Source of the DNA: an uncultured Duodenibacillus sp.
GTDB taxonomy: Bacteria > Pseudomonadota > Gammaproteobacteria > Burkholderiales > Burkholderiaceae_F
Direction: 5' to 3'
DNA: 64,000 bases
NCBI GenBank assembly: GCA_944388865.1
Contig: CALXKM010000024.1
Span: 1 to 64,000 of the forward strand
This document shows, piece after piece, positions 8,558 to 17,351 of this stretch. The position numbers and the translations under genes are program-made. Positions within the stretch are counted from its first letter, which is position 1. The number at the start of each line of letters is the position of its first letter. A model generated the notes under the pieces. That model saw nothing but the letters and a program-made list of their open reading frames with translations. It had not been told where the DNA came from and did not search any database.

Positions 8558-9275
8558 ACGCAAGCAGGCACGCTCCCCCAATAGGGCAAAGGATCCCGAG
8601 TACAAAAGGTATATGAATAAGGACGCTATCCGGGTGTTTGAGCGAAGTCGATACGAAGAGTGGTGCCGGTTGAGGAAGATAAAACCGCTGTCGGCAGCAC
8701 CGCAGAGCAAGAAAGCCAACAAGGTCAACAAAACGGCATAGTTCGAAGAGCAATACGGCAAGAAATCAAACAGAAGAGAAATAAAAGGAAAGAACCCTAG
8801 AGACAGAAACACAAAAACAATCCGCTAGGCGCTTTGCTGGGAGCTGAGCAGAGACCGTAGACAGAGGCGGCAAGCGAGAGCAAGCCGCGAATAGCCCGCC
8901 GGGTCGAATCGAAGCCGATCACTCAGACGAGGGCAAAGAGCCGAAAGAAGCGGCGCTGTTGTGAATGAAAATACCGTTGGGCGCCGGACTGCTCTGGCGG
9001 AGCAATCCGCCAGGAAGCAGAGCGAAAAAATGTTTGAAACTGCGCGGATGGAAGATTTGGCAGTTTTAGGTAAATGGAGATATTACTTTTGAGTGCAGGC
9101 TGTACAGTCCTGCTCTTTTTTTATTTGGCAAAAACTCTCTGCTTTAAGTAGGGATTTTTCCTTAATTCTTTTTGGTACGGTCTTTTGCAACTCTTTCTAC
9201 AATGACTCTCAGTCGATTTCTTTAAGTTTTGCCTAAGAATTCGACTTTGAACCACATTTGAGGAGAGAATAAATC
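8558..9275 (+). other. 718-base gap with hairpins, no recognised gene; possible non-coding RNA or decayed element
   Basis: All frames carry stops on both strands except poorly supported short frames. One plus frame is open from 8493 to the stop at 8739-8741, encoding a basic peptide. Its only ATG is at 8613 and has no good ribosome site. The stretch is purine-rich on the plus strand and contains compact hairpins: CGGCGC (8951-8956) / GCGCCG (8981-8986) and TGGCGGA (8995-9001) / TCCGCCA (9006-9012) around a GCAA loop, with GCTC/GAGC arms outside it. A terminator-like structure sits at 9091-9122. It does not match RNase P RNA, tmRNA or 6S RNA cores that I know. The flavoprotein promoter is expected after 9122 (a -10-like TACAAT is at 9198-9203). 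Confidence 0.4.
9091..9122 (+). terminator. Terminator-like hairpin at the end of the gap
   Basis: Arms GAGTGCAGG (9091-9099) and CCTGCTC (9109-9115), with a two-base bulge, followed by seven T. There is no recognised gene upstream to terminate except the antitoxin 530 bases away, hence the suspicion of a transcript in between. Confidence 0.5.
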
Positions 9276-10979
9276 ATGACCGAACTTTCTCGTCGCAATC
9301 TGCTCAAGACCGTTGCCGTCGGCGGCGTTGCCGCCGCCGCTGCGCCTCTGGCCTCTGCTGCTGCGGCTCCCAAGTTTGACCAAACCGCTGACGTTGTTGT
9401 CGTGGGTTTTGGCGGCGCCGGCGCTGCTACGGCCATTACGGCTGCCGACAACGGCGCAAGTGTGATCGTCATTGAACGTCAGCCTGAAGCCACTTTGCGC
9501 TCCAACACCCGCATGTCTGGCGGCATCTTCCATTGCCCGGACAAGAAGGGCGACAAGAAGGCTCTTAAGGAGTACGCCAAGGCCATGTTCTCGGGCGAGA
9601 ACATCCCCGGAAAACTCGAAGGCGAACAGCCCGAAGTCTCTGACGGCCTGGCACAGGCCTGGGCCGACTACACCCCGGGTCTGCTCGACTGGATGAAGAG
9701 CCTTGACCCCAAGTTCCAGGCCTTTGCCACGCCGGGCTTTAAGGGCGCAGCCTTCCCCAACTTCCCTGGCGCCAAGGACTGCGGCTATCAGGTCTATCGC
9801 TCCTCCTATCCTGACCGCATTCCGCCGGGATTCAACGAACCCTGCTACGGCAAGCCCAAGGAACAGGCCATCTCCGGCGAAGCCTTCTGGCAGTGCCTCG
9901 CAAACGGCGTCAAGACGCGCGCCAAGAAGATCAAGGTCATTTATGAGACCCGCGGTCTTGAGCTCGTCACCAACGATGACGGCGAAGTGATCGGCGTCAT
10001 CGCCGAACAAAAGGGCAAGAAGGTCGCCTTCAAGGCAAGAAAGGCTGTTGTGCTTTGCTCTGGCGGCTACGAATACCACAAGCCCATGCGTCAGGCCTTC
10101 CTGGAAGGCCCGGGCGTTGAAGGCTGGGCATTCTACGGCACGATCTACAACGAAGGCGACGGCATCGTCATGGGCCAGAAGGTCGGCGCAGGCATCATGA
10201 AGGCAGGCAAGGCCGCCTCGCGCATCATCATGCCCGCCCCGGTGCGCCACAACGGCATGCGTCTGGGCATGATCACCCCGGCCGTCGGTTCCGGCCACGC
10301 CATCGTCGTCAACAACTACGGCAAGCGCTACGCCGCCGAACACAAGGTCACCAAGGATCCGAGCCGCTACTTCTTCTACAAGGAAGCCGTGCGCTTTAAC
10401 ATCGACACGCTCGACTACCCGAACTCTCCGAGCTGGTTCATCTTCGATGAGAAGCTGCGCACCACCAAGCCGCTCGTCGGTCTGGGCATCTCCACGCCGG
10501 GCTATGGCTTCGTCGACTACGGCAAGGCCGACAACAGCGACGCCGTCAAGAAGGGCTGGATTCTGAAGGCTGACACGATCGAAGAACTCGCCAAGAAGAT
10601 TGCGGCCACCAAGGACAACGCTGGCCGCATGGACGGCAAAGTTCTGGCTGAAACCGTCAAGAAGTACAACGATGCCTGCGCCAAGGGCAAGGACGAAGAG
10701 TTTGGTCGTCTGAAGTCCACTCTGCAGCCCGTGAGCGAAGGCCCGTTCTACGCAGCTCCGCTCGTTGCCGGCGGCCCCAACACCAAGGGCGGCCTTGCTT
10801 GCAACGCCAAGCGCGAAGTTCTTGACTGGGATCTCAAGCCCATCAAGGGGCTGTACGCAGTCGGCGAAATTGCTTCCGCTTTGAAGTTCGTCTATCAGGG
10901 CGGCGGCAACTTGACCGAATGCCTGGTCTTCGGTCAAGTCTGCGGCAAGATCGTTGCCAAGCTCCCCAATCGCGCATAA
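9276..10979 (+). CDS. Tat-exported FAD-dependent oxidoreductase, fumarate-reductase-like flavoprotein
   Basis: 567 residues. Twin-arginine signal at the N-terminus (SRRNLLK at 5-11, Ala-rich h-region, cleavage probably near residue 31), then an FAD-binding Rossmann motif (G44-G49, E67 in VIVIER) and a C-terminal FAD-closing motif (GLYAVGEIA, then QGGGNLTE). It belongs to the flavocytochrome c / 3-ketosteroid dehydrogenase superfamily without attached haem domain. Periplasmic reductase of an organic acceptor is likely. The HGxNRLGG-type Arg region of true fumarate reductases reads YQGGGNLTE here, so fumarate is not assured. GGAG before the ATG. The strongly biased codons suggest high expression. 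A tetraheme cytochrome c gene follows. Confidence 0.85.
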   Translation: MTELSRRNLLKTVAVGGVAAAAAPLASAAAAPKFDQTADVVVVGFGGAGAATAITAADNGASVIVIERQPEATLRSNTRMSGGIFHCPDKKGDKKALKEYAKAMFSGENIPGKLEGEQPEVSDGLAQAWADYTPGLLDWMKSLDPKFQAFATPGFKGAAFPNFPGAKDCGYQVYRSSYPDRIPPGFNEPCYGKPKEQAISGEAFWQCLANGVKTRAKKIKVIYETRGLELVTNDDGEVIGVIAEQKGKKVAFKARKAVVLCSGGYEYHKPMRQAFLEGPGVEGWAFYGTIYNEGDGIVMGQKVGAGIMKAGKAASRIIMPAPVRHNGMRLGMITPAVGSGHAIVVNNYGKRYAAEHKVTKDPSRYFFYKEAVRFNIDTLDYPNSPSWFIFDEKLRTTKPLVGLGISTPGYGFVDYGKADNSDAVKKGWILKADTIEELAKKIAATKDNAGRMDGKVLAETVKKYNDACAKGKDEEFGRLKSTLQPVSEGPFYAAPLVAGGPNTKGGLACNAKREVLDWDLKPIKGLYAVGEIASALKFVYQGGGNLTECLVFGQVCGKIVAKLPNRA

Positions 10980-11001
10980 TGGCGCTTTGAGCCAAGCGTA
11001 A

Positions 11002-11029
11002 CGGACGGTCTCTTCATTGAGACCGTCCG
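11002..11029 (+). repeat. Strong hairpin between flavoprotein and cytochrome genes
   Basis: Perfect 11-base arms, CGGACGGTCTC (11002-11012) and GAGACCGTCCG (11019-11029), loop TTCATT. No T run follows. Probably a 3' stabiliser or processing hairpin on the abundant flavoprotein transcript, working with the terminator-like stem right behind it. Confidence 0.6.
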
Positions 11030-11032
11030 CAG

Positions 11033-11072
11033 ACCAGACAAGCCTTCTGAAGGCTTGTTCTGGTTTTGCTTT
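11033..11072 (+). terminator. Terminator-like stem before the cytochrome gene
   Basis: ACCAGACAAGCCTTC (11033-11047) pairs with GAAGGCTTGTTCTGGT (11049-11064) with a single bulged base, followed by TTTTGCTTT-like sequence. It may stop most transcripts and let some read into the cytochrome gene, giving unequal amounts of the two proteins. Confidence 0.5.
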
Positions 11073-11105
11073 GCGTTCATCCGTTCAACCAATAGAAAAT
11101 AAAAA

Positions 11106-11474
11106 ATGACCCCAAAGAAAATTCTTGCCGGCGCCCTCGGTGTTGTGCTTGCCTTGGGATTGTGCTCGGCACAGGCGCAAACAACAAAGTTTCTGGCCGA
11201 TCGTCACGCGGGCTACGGCGTCAAGTGTGATGCCTGCCACACTGATGCAGCAAAAGGAACGCTCAAAATCGACAAGAACCGCCATGAGGCCTGCGTGCAG
11301 TGCCACGGCTGGTATGACGCTGTTGCAGCCAAAACCCAGCCCAAGGATCCTGAGGAAATGAATCCGCACAGCCAGCACGACGGCAATCTTCCCTGCTCGA
11401 CTTGCCACAAGGGGCACAAGAAGGGCGAGAATTACTGCGGCAACTGCCATTACTACACCTTCAATGTTCCTTAG
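11106..11474 (+). CDS. Periplasmic tetraheme cytochrome c
   Basis: 122 residues with a Sec signal peptide (basic start, hydrophobic 8-20, cleavage after SAQA about 24) and four CxxCH haem sites at 41-45, 63-67, 97-101 and 111-115, plus spare histidines for bis-His ligation. Size and spacing match the tetraheme domain that is fused to the flavin domain in Shewanella flavocytochrome c3. Here it is a separate gene after the flavoprotein, so it probably passes electrons from the quinol side to that enzyme. The partnership is inferred from position. Confidence 0.88.
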   Translation: MTPKKILAGALGVVLALGLCSAQAQTTKFLADRHAGYGVKCDACHTDAAKGTLKIDKNRHEACVQCHGWYDAVAAKTQPKDPEEMNPHSQHDGNLPCSTCHKGHKKGENYCGNCHYYTFNVP

Positions 11475-11574
11475 TCGGACGGCAAATCTGCCGGTTGCCG
11501 AATCTTGACGCCGTTTGAGAGGCCTCAGACGGCGGGATTGTTTGTCTGCTCATTTTCCCTGGAATTTTTCATCG

Positions 11575-12336
11575 ATGACCGTCTATTGCCTGTATTTCAG
11601 CCCCTGCGGCAGCTGCCGCTCATGCGCCAAAGCCGCTGCCGAAGGCTTTGCCGGCGAGGATTACGAAGAGATCAACCTCACAAACCGCTCGCAGGATCTT
11701 CCTGAAGCAGGCGCAGGAGACGTGCTCATCATCTCAGCCCCCGTATACGGCGGACGCATCCCGCTGCCATTGGCTCAAAAGATCGCTCGCGCTTCGCTCT
11801 CAGGAGCTGCGGCCGTTGCCATGGTGGTCTACGGCAACCGCGCCTATGAAGATGCCCTCATTGAATTGAGCGACCTGCTGACGCAAGCCGGAGCATCGGT
11901 TGCCGCAGGCGGAGCCTTCATCGCGCGACACGTCTTCGTTCCTGAAGTGGCAGAGGGCAGGCCAAATGAGAACGATCTTGCGCAGCTCACGTCCTTCGGC
12001 AAGAGTGCCGCCCGCAAAATTGCCTCCGGCAGCTTTGAACCCGTGCAGGTGCCTGGAAGCCGCCCTTATCGCGACAGATCTCCGGCTAGCTTCACGCCTG
12101 TTGTCGATGCTGACGCTTGTCAACAATGCGGCCTGTGCGCAAGAAGCTGCCCCACGGGGGCCATCAACCCGAAGAATCCTCACGAAACAGACATCACCCT
12201 TTGCATCGACTGCATGCGCTGCGTGCAGGGCTGCCCAGAAGAAGCACGCTCCTTGCCTGCCAAGGCAAAGGAATTTCTCACAACAAAACTCTCGCCTCTT
12301 ATCTCCATCACACGGGAAAACGAGATCTTTCTTTGA
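11575..12336 (+). CDS. EFR1-type flavodoxin/ferredoxin fusion protein
   Basis: 253 residues. The N-terminal part (1-150) is flavodoxin-like, with the FMN-loop-like start YFSPCGSCRSC and APVYGGRIP. The C-terminal part carries two [4Fe-4S] motifs: C182, C185, C188, C192 and C210, C213, C216, C220. Such EFR1-family proteins are cytoplasmic low-potential electron carriers common in anaerobes. The extra cysteines at 5, 11, 14 and 17 in the flavodoxin part are unusual. The ATG at 11575 is chosen because the protein aligns from MTVYCLYFSP. Same direction as the flavoprotein and cytochrome genes, but a functional link is not shown. Confidence 0.8.
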   Translation: MTVYCLYFSPCGSCRSCAKAAAEGFAGEDYEEINLTNRSQDLPEAGAGDVLIISAPVYGGRIPLPLAQKIARASLSGAAAVAMVVYGNRAYEDALIELSDLLTQAGASVAAGGAFIARHVFVPEVAEGRPNENDLAQLTSFGKSAARKIASGSFEPVQVPGSRPYRDRSPASFTPVVDADACQQCGLCARSCPTGAINPKNPHETDITLCIDCMRCVQGCPEEARSLPAKAKEFLTTKLSPLISITRENEIFL

Positions 12337-12402
12337 GCATAAAAAACATCCTGCCGGCTTGCAGAGCTGCGTTTGATCGACTCCTGCCGGATGCGCATGT
12401 CT

Positions 12403-12431
12403 CTGCAAAGCTCGAACGAAGCGGCTATAAT
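12403..12431 (+). promoter_or_regulatory. Probable promoter of tRNA-Gly
   Basis: Perfect -10 TATAAT (12426-12431), 17 bases after a weak -35 CTGCAA (12403-12408). The tRNA begins 12 bases after the -10. Confidence 0.5.
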
Positions 12432-12443
12432 TGCCGCTCTCTT

Positions 12444-12517
12444 GCGGGCGTAGTTCAATGGCAGAACGAAAGCTTCCCAAGCTTTATACGAGGGTTCGAT
12501 TCCCTTCGCCCGCTCCA
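12444..12517 (+). tRNA. tRNA-Gly (anticodon CCC)
   Basis: 74 bases including encoded CCA (12515-12517). Acceptor GCGGGCG pairs with CGCCCGC, D-arm GTTC/GAAC, anticodon stem AAAGC/GCTTT with loop TTCCCAA (anticodon CCC), T-arm with loop TTCGATT. A hairpin terminator follows. Confidence 0.95.
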
Positions 12518-12526
12518 GTTTCAGAC

Positions 12527-12557
12527 AAAACGGATCGCCCGCATGGCGATCCGTTTT
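12527..12557 (+). terminator. Terminator after tRNA-Gly
   Basis: AAAACGGATCGCC (12527-12539) and GGCGATCCGTTTT (12545-12557), 13-base perfect arms with a 5-base loop. The A/T ends provide the U tract. Confidence 0.7.
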
Positions 12558-12587
12558 GCATATTGAAAGTGAAAGACTCTCGCGCCT

Positions 12588-13313
12588 ATGTCCGCTTCCG
12601 ATCTCACAGCTGAACAACTCGAAGAACTCAAAAAGCGCCACATCCGCAGTTATGTTCTGCGCCGGGGGCATATATCGCAAGCGCAGCAACGCGCTCTTGA
12701 AGAAATCTTCCCGCGCTACGAACTTGCCTACGCCGCCGACAAGCCTTTGAACGATGAACTTGTTTTCGGCCGCAAGGCTCCTCTCGTGCTTGAAATCGGC
12801 TGCGGCATGGGCGAGACCACCGCAACGATTGCCCAAACGCACCCCGAGATCAACTTTCTCGGCTGCGAAGTTTTTGCCGCTGGCGTAGGCGCCCTAAGCA
12901 AGCTCATTGAAGAAAAGGGGCTTCAAAATATTCGCATCTGCCGTCACGATGCCATCGAAGTTGTGCGCGACATGATTGCCGATAATTCTCTTTCAGGCGT
13001 TCACATCTACTTCCCCGACCCCTGGAGAAAGGCTCGCCACCACAAAAGGCGACTCATCAGACCCGACTTCGTCAGCATGCTTGCCGCGCGCATCGCACCA
13101 GGAGGCTATCTGCATTGCGCAACCGACTGGGAAAACTATGCCGAGCAGATGCTTGAAGTTCTGCAAGCCGAACCTCTTTTGAAAAATCTCCACGGCCAGG
13201 GCTTTTCCCCTGTCATGGCAAACCCCTTGTGCGAGCGCCCCTGTACTAAGTTCCAAGCCCGCGGCGAACGCCTCGGACATGGCGTTTGGGACCTGGTCTA
13301 CGTCAAAATTTAG
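12588..13313 (+). CDS. trmB: tRNA (guanine-N7-)-methyltransferase
   Basis: Makes m7G46 in the variable loop of tRNAs. 241 residues: SAM-binding [11 protein letters not shown], the acidic second strand LGCEVF, the family hallmark [15 protein letters not shown], and the substrate motif around [10 protein letters not shown]. Length is normal. It lies directly behind a tRNA gene, probably by chance. The convergent heat-shock gene shares its 3' side. Confidence 0.96.
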   Translation: MSASDLTAEQLEELKKRHIRSYVLRRGHISQAQQRALEEIFPRYELAYAADKPLNDELVFGRKAPLVLEIGCGMGETTATIAQTHPEINFLGCEVFAAGVGALSKLIEEKGLQNIRICRHDAIEVVRDMIADNSLSGVHIYFPDPWRKARHHKRRLIRPDFVSMLAARIAPGGYLHCATDWENYAEQMLEVLQAEPLLKNLHGQGFSPVMANPLCERPCTKFQARGERLGHGVWDLVYVKI

Positions 13314-13314
13314 G

Positions 13315-13359
13315 CAAAAAAAATTTTTAAGCCGCAGCCCATCTGTCGAACCGCGGCTT
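13315..13359 (-). terminator. Terminator of the small heat-shock gene
   Basis: On the minus strand AAGCCGC pairs with GCGGCTT (plus coordinates 13353-13359 and 13329-13335), followed by AAAAATTTTTTTT. It also lies just behind trmB but has a T run only in the minus direction. Confidence 0.65.
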
Positions 13360-13405
13360 CGTTCTTTCAGCACAGTCCCGTTGAACGGAACCCCTAGCCC
13401 ATCCA

Positions 13406-13846
13406 TTAAGCGATGGTAATCATCTTGCGCTCTTCACGCTCAATGGCAGAGGCCTTTGGCACTTCGACCGTCAAAATGCCGTCAGCAAAGCTCGCCTTGC
13501 AGTCATCTTCCCGAACAGCTTCACCCACATAGAAGCTGCGCTGGCAGCTGCCCGTGTAGCGCTCGCGACGCAGAAGCTTTCCTTCTTCGGTCTTTTGCTC
13601 ATCTTCGTGCTTTTTCTGCGCCGTGATCGTCAGATAGCCGTCCTTGAGCTCGGCCGTCACATCTTCCTTTTTAAAGCCCGGAAGATCAATGAGAAACTTA
13701 TAGGCTTTGTCCGTTTCGTGGATATCGGTCTTCATGATGCGGTCGGCATGCTTTCCAAAAAGCGGATCATGGCGCTGCTGCATCTGAGCAAACGGATCCC
13801 AAACGGTAAACACATCATCGTCAAACAAACGCGGAAGCATTGTCAT
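13406..13846 (-). CDS. Hsp20/IbpA family small heat-shock protein
   Basis: ATP-independent holdase chaperone, 146 residues. N-terminal arm with WDPFAQM, alpha-crystallin domain from about residue 38 (IHETDKAYKFLIDLPGFKKEDV) to 135 (ADGILTVEVPKA). The C-terminal IxI motif is replaced by KMITIA, so oligomer packing may differ. GGGGAG lies about 6 bases before the ATG. No clear sigma32 promoter was found upstream. An inverted repeat GGAAGGAAA/TTTCCTTCC lies at 13945-13969 in the leader region. Confidence 0.93.
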   Translation of the reverse strand: MTMLPRLFDDDVFTVWDPFAQMQQRHDPLFGKHADRIMKTDIHETDKAYKFLIDLPGFKKEDVTAELKDGYLTITAQKKHEDEQKTEEGKLLRRERYTGSCQRSFYVGEAVREDDCKASFADGILTVEVPKASAIEREERKMITIA

Positions 13847-13944
13847 TTTCTTTCTCCCCGCAGTGCCTCACGCACCTCTGCCGCACTTCTTGCGAACGGC
13901 TTGAATCGCAGGCATTGCATCAAATATCAACAATTAAACCCATC

Positions 13945-13969
13945 GGAAGGAAATCTCTTTTTTCCTTCC
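13945..13969. repeat. Inverted repeat upstream of the heat-shock gene
   Basis: GGAAGGAAA (13945-13953) and TTTCCTTCC (13961-13969), loop of 7, about 100 bases upstream of the Hsp20 start. The arms contain GGAAGG, which is Shine-Dalgarno-like, but it is far from the start, so a thermosensor is not supported. It could be an operator. Confidence 0.35.
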
Positions 13970-14046
13970 CTTCTACAAGCTCATATGGGGATCGCCTTGC
14001 TCGCACGTTATTGGATCAAGATCCTAATTCTTTTGGAGGAAGCTTC

Positions 14047-14076
14047 AAAAAAAAATGGCCGCCCCAAAGAGCAGCC
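14047..14076 (-). terminator. Terminator of the murA-his operon
   Basis: Minus-strand GGCTGC and GCGGCC (plus 14071-14076 and 14057-14062) pair with one G-U, followed by a run of nine T after one base. It lies 28 bases after the hisI stop, the last gene of the operon. Confidence 0.7.
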
Positions 14077-14103
14077 TTGAGAAAAAACAAATTTCGACAA
14101 AGC

Positions 14104-14487
14104 TCAATGCTCGGCATAGAGCTTCTCCGGCGGCACGATCACGGGATCAACGACCTCCCAATCGCCTCCACAGAGTTTTTTGTAAAAGCAGCTTTCGCGC
14201 CCGGTGTGGCAGGCCATGCCGCCTGCTTGTCTGACTTTGTAGAGCACGGCGTCGCCGTCGCAATCAAGCCGCACCTCTACGACGTGCTGCACATTGCCTG
14301 ACTCTTCGCCTTTGCGCCAGAGCTTGCCGCGAGAGCGCGAAAAATACACGCCCCTTGCCGTGCGCACCGTCTCTTCCAGAGCCTGAGCATTAGCCCAGGC
14401 AAGCATAAGAACCCGCCCCGTCTCTGCATCCTGCGCCACAACGGGTACCAGTCCTCTGGCATCAAACTTCACTTCATCGAGCCACAT
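14104..14487 (-). CDS. hisI: Phosphoribosyl-AMP cyclohydrolase
   Basis: Third step of histidine synthesis, opening the purine ring of PR-AMP. 127 residues, the monofunctional form; the PR-ATP pyrophosphatase activity is on a separate hisE 39 kb away. Metal ligands: DCDGDAV (Mg and Zn) and [10 protein letters not shown] (Zn). Last gene of the his operon, 5 bases after hisF. Confidence 0.97.
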   Translation of the reverse strand: MWLDEVKFDARGLVPVVAQDAETGRVLMLAWANAQALEETVRTARGVYFSRSRGKLWRKGEESGNVQHVVEVRLDCDGDAVLYKVRQAGGMACHTGRESCFYKKLCGGDWEVVDPVIVPPEKLYAEH

Positions 14488-14492
14488 TGTCT

Positions 14493-15263
14493 TTAGAGCC
14501 TCACCGTAATGCCGTGGCGAGCCATATATTCCTTTGCTTCGCGCACGGTGTACTCTCCGAAATGGAAAATGGACGCGGCAAGCACGGCATCAGCGCCGCC
14601 TATGGTTACGCCATCGACCAAATGCTGCAGATTTCCAACGCCGCCAGAGGCAATGACGGGTACGCTCACGGCATTGCTTACCGCACGCGTCAGCTCAAGG
14701 TCAAAGCCATTCTTGCAGCCGTCGCAATCCATGCTCGTCAAAAGAATCTCGCCGGCCCCGAGTTCGACAACTTTCTGCGCCCACTCAAGGGCATCAAGCC
14801 CCGCAGGCGTACGGCCGCCATGCGTGAAGACTTCCCACCCCGCGCGGGGATCGTCCTTGAGACGGCGCCGCGCATCAATAGCCACGACGATGCACTGAGA
14901 GCCGTGCAGCGCAGCAGACTCTCCAATCAGATCGGGGTTGGCAACGCCAGCGGTATTGATCGACACTTTGTCGGCGCCGGCATTGAGCAATCTTCTGATG
15001 TCGGAAACTTTTCTCACGCCTCCGCCAACAGTGAGCGGAATAAAGACCTGGCTAGCCACGGATTCGATCACCGAAAGGATGATGTCGCGCTGATCGCTGC
15101 TGGCAGTGATGTCCAAAAACGTCAGCTCATCGGCGCCCTGCTCGTTGTAGCGACGAGCAATTTCAACCGGATCGCCTGCATCGCGCAAGCCGACGAAATT
15201 GACGCCCTTGACCACGCGGCCTGCAGTCACATCAAGGCACGGAATAATGCGTTTGGCAAGCAC
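14493..15263 (-). CDS. hisF: Imidazole glycerol phosphate synthase cyclase subunit
   Basis: Uses ammonia from HisH to make imidazole-glycerol phosphate and AICAR. 256-residue TIM barrel: catalytic D11 (CLDVTAGR) and the second Asp in VAIDARRR, phosphate-binding loops LTVGGGVRK and VIASGGVGN. The usual length. Between hisA and hisI as in other proteobacteria. Confidence 0.98.
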   Translation of the reverse strand: MLAKRIIPCLDVTAGRVVKGVNFVGLRDAGDPVEIARRYNEQGADELTFLDITASSDQRDIILSVIESVASQVFIPLTVGGGVRKVSDIRRLLNAGADKVSINTAGVANPDLIGESAALHGSQCIVVAIDARRRLKDDPRAGWEVFTHGGRTPAGLDALEWAQKVVELGAGEILLTSMDCDGCKNGFDLELTRAVSNAVSVPVIASGGVGNLQHLVDGVTIGGADAVLAASIFHFGEYTVREAKEYMARHGITVRL

Positions 15264-15295
15264 AGCTTTTTCTCCGCAAAATTTCTTGTTTTCCT

Positions 15296-16039
15296 TTAGA
15301 CGTCGCTTTGGTCGACGAGTTCGAGAGCCTTTTCAAAATCAATCGTGCCCTCGTAGAGGCTACGTCCGAGAACAGCCCCCATGACGCCGTCGTCTTCAAC
15401 CTTTAAGAGCGCCGCCACATCCTCAATGGTATGCATGCCGCCCGAGGCAATCACTGGCACGCTCACAGCGCGCGCCAAAGCTGCAGTCGCCTCCACGTTG
15501 ACGCCGCTCAACATGCCGTCGCGAGAAATGTCGGTATAAAGAAATGCCTCCACACCGTAGTCTTCGAACCGACGGGCAAGGTCAACCACATCGTGCCCCG
15601 TGCTCTTTACCCAGCCGTCAGTGGCCACAATGCCGTCTTTGGCATCAAGCGCAGCAATGATCTGCCCGGGGAAGGCCGAACATGCCTCTCGCAGGAACCC
15701 GGGCTGTTTAACGGCTGCCGTGCCGATGACGACATAGTCGACCCCGGCGTCGATGTATTTCTCAATCTGATCGAGCGTACGAATGCCGCCGCCGAGTTCT
15801 ATTTCTGCATCGCCGCCGATTTCTTCAATCATTTCACCAATCAACCGGGCATTGACAGGCTTGCCCGTCTTGGCTCCGTCAAGATCAACAATATGGATGC
15901 GCTCAGCCCCCATATCGGCCCACTGCGCAGCCTGATCAACTGCGTCTTCGTTGTAGACGGTCACGTTGTTTTGCAGATCCCCCTGACGCAGACGCACACA
16001 ACGCCCCTGCTGCAGATCGATTGCCGGAATCAAAAGCAT
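15296..16039 (-). CDS. hisA: ProFAR isomerase (HisA)
   Basis: 1-(5-phosphoribosyl)-5-[(5-phosphoribosylamino)methylideneamino]imidazole-4-carboxamide isomerase, 247 residues, half of the duplicated TIM barrel shared with HisF. Catalytic D8 (PAIDLQQGR) and Asp in TDISRDGM, loops ELGGGIR and VIASGGM. The ATG at 16039 gives the family start MLLIPAIDL. The longer frame to 16141 would run into hisH and is rejected. Confidence 0.97.
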   Translation of the reverse strand: MLLIPAIDLQQGRCVRLRQGDLQNNVTVYNEDAVDQAAQWADMGAERIHIVDLDGAKTGKPVNARLIGEMIEEIGGDAEIELGGGIRTLDQIEKYIDAGVDYVVIGTAAVKQPGFLREACSAFPGQIIAALDAKDGIVATDGWVKSTGHDVVDLARRFEDYGVEAFLYTDISRDGMLSGVNVEATAALARAVSVPVIASGGMHTIEDVAALLKVEDDGVMGAVLGRSLYEGTIDFEKALELVDQSDV

Positions 16040-16125
16040 GATGTTTTTTAAACCTTTGGCTGAGGTTAGGTGTTGAAAAAAAATCAACTGAAATCCGTGA
16101 TGATGCCCGTGAATTCGGACAGCGC

Positions 16126-16767
16126 TCAGTCGGGATTCCAATTGACGAAGTTAGCAAAAAGGCGCAGCCCGTCAGATGCGCTCTTTTCTGGATGAAATTG
16201 CGTGGCAAAGACATTGTCTCGGGCCACGGCGCAGACAAAGGGCAACCCGTAGCTCGTGGTCGCCGCTGTCAGAGAGTCATCAACGGGCGCAACAAAGTAG
16301 CTGTGAACGAAATAAAACCATGCGCCGTCCTTGATGCCTTCCCACAAAGGATGCTGCTGTCTGCGAATAATGGTGTTCCAGCCCATCTGCGGAACCTTAA
16401 GCCGCGTTCCGTCAGCACTTTCCTGCGCGGCTTCAGGAAAACGAATCACTTTGCCGCTATAAAGCCCCAGGCCTGGACAGTTGTTCTCATCGCTTTTCTC
16501 AAACAGCATCTGCATGCCGATGCAGATGGCAAGAACCGGCTTAGTGCGAAGAGCCTCTTCGACAACCGTGCGCAAACCGCTTTTTTCCAAATGCCGCATG
16601 CAGTCGCCCATGGCTCCTTGCCCCGGAAAGATCACACGGTCTGCGGCTGCAATTGCCCGGGCGTCTCCGGTGACGAGCACGTCAGCCGTACCGGCCACGG
16701 CATGCACGGCCTGACTCACGCTGCGCAAATTGCCCGTCCCGTAGTCAACGATGGCTACGCGGCTCAT
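16126..16767 (-). CDS. hisH: Imidazole glycerol phosphate synthase glutaminase subunit
   Basis: Class I glutamine amidotransferase supplying ammonia to HisF. 213 residues with nucleophile Cys in [10 protein letters not shown], and the His-Glu pair in TQFHPEKS; oxyanion region GQGAMGD. Starts inside the hisB stop (ATGA overlap at 16764-16767), so both are translationally coupled. Confidence 0.97.
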   Translation of the reverse strand: MSRVAIVDYGTGNLRSVSQAVHAVAGTADVLVTGDARAIAAADRVIFPGQGAMGDCMRHLEKSGLRTVVEEALRTKPVLAICIGMQMLFEKSDENNCPGLGLYSGKVIRFPEAAQESADGTRLKVPQMGWNTIIRRQQHPLWEGIKDGAWFYFVHSYFVAPVDDSLTAATTSYGLPFVCAVARDNVFATQFHPEKSASDGLRLFANFVNWNPD

Positions 16768-17351
16768 AAGGCCCCCTTCGTGCTAGGAATGCGCCCGGCT
16801 TGCCGGGAATCAATCTCAACGGCCATGCGCAGCGCGCGGCCGAAAGCCTTAAAAATTGTCTCAGCCTGATGATGAGCGTTTTCGCCGCGGATATTGTCGA
16901 TGTGCAGCGTCAGAGCCGCATGGTTGGCAATCGCCTGAAAGAATTCCCGCACAAGCTGCGAGTCCATCTCCCCGATCATGGAAGCAGTAAAACAGCAGTC
17001 AAAGACAAGGCCCGAGCGTCCTGACAAATCAAGCACCACGCGTGAGAGCGCCTCATCGAGCGGCACATGGCTCTCGCCATAACGCACGATGCCTGCCTTG
17101 TCGCCGAGCGCCTTTTTAATCGCCTCGCCCAAAGCAATGCCCACGTCCTCAACCGTGTGGTGCCCGTCGACGTGCAGATCGCCCTTGGCGCAGATCTTGA
17201 GATCAATCAGCCCGTGGCGGGCAATCTGTTCGAGCATATGATCAAAAAAACCGATGCCGGTGGCAATGTTCTTCTGCCCGGTTCCATCAAGATTGACTTC
17301 AACGCTGATGTCGGTCTCGCCCGTGGTGCGGTTGATCTGAGCGGTACGCAT
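16764..17351 (-). CDS. hisB: Imidazoleglycerol-phosphate dehydratase
   Basis: Sixth step of histidine synthesis, monofunctional dehydratase of 195 residues. Two metal motifs: [13 protein letters not shown] and [11 protein letters not shown], then [15 protein letters not shown] and [17 protein letters not shown]. The ATG at 17351 (MRTAQINR) is preceded by AAGGA at suitable distance and matches family starts; the TTG at 17360 is less likely. An 86-base gap separates it from hisD, where hisC would be expected. Confidence 0.97.
   Translation of the reverse strand: MRTAQINRTTGETDISVEVNLDGTGQKNIATGIGFFDHMLEQIARHGLIDLKICAKGDLHVDGHHTVEDVGIALGEAIKKALGDKAGIVRYGESHVPLDEALSRVVLDLSGRSGLVFDCCFTASMIGEMDSQLVREFFQAIANHAALTLHIDNIRGENAHHQAETIFKAFGRALRMAVEIDSRQAGRIPSTKGAL

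Noticed and set aside
8345..8812. Minus-strand frame of 155 codons antisense to the antitoxin
   Set aside because: GTG start without ribosome site, antisense to a clear Phd/YefM gene, hydrophobic composition explained by the purine-rich plus strand.
8742..9060. RNase P RNA, tmRNA or 6S RNA in the unexplained region
   Set aside because: The conserved cores of these RNAs (for example the GAGGAAAGTCC of RNase P) are not present.
9222..10937. 571-codon minus-strand frame opposite the flavoprotein gene
   Set aside because: Shadow of a highly codon-biased gene; the plus-strand protein has a Tat signal and FAD motifs, the minus product resembles no family.
13850..14100. Sigma32 promoter or RNA thermometer for the Hsp20 gene
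   Set aside because: No CTTGAA/CCCCAT pair at correct spacing, and the GGAAGG inverted repeat is about 100 bases from the start codon.
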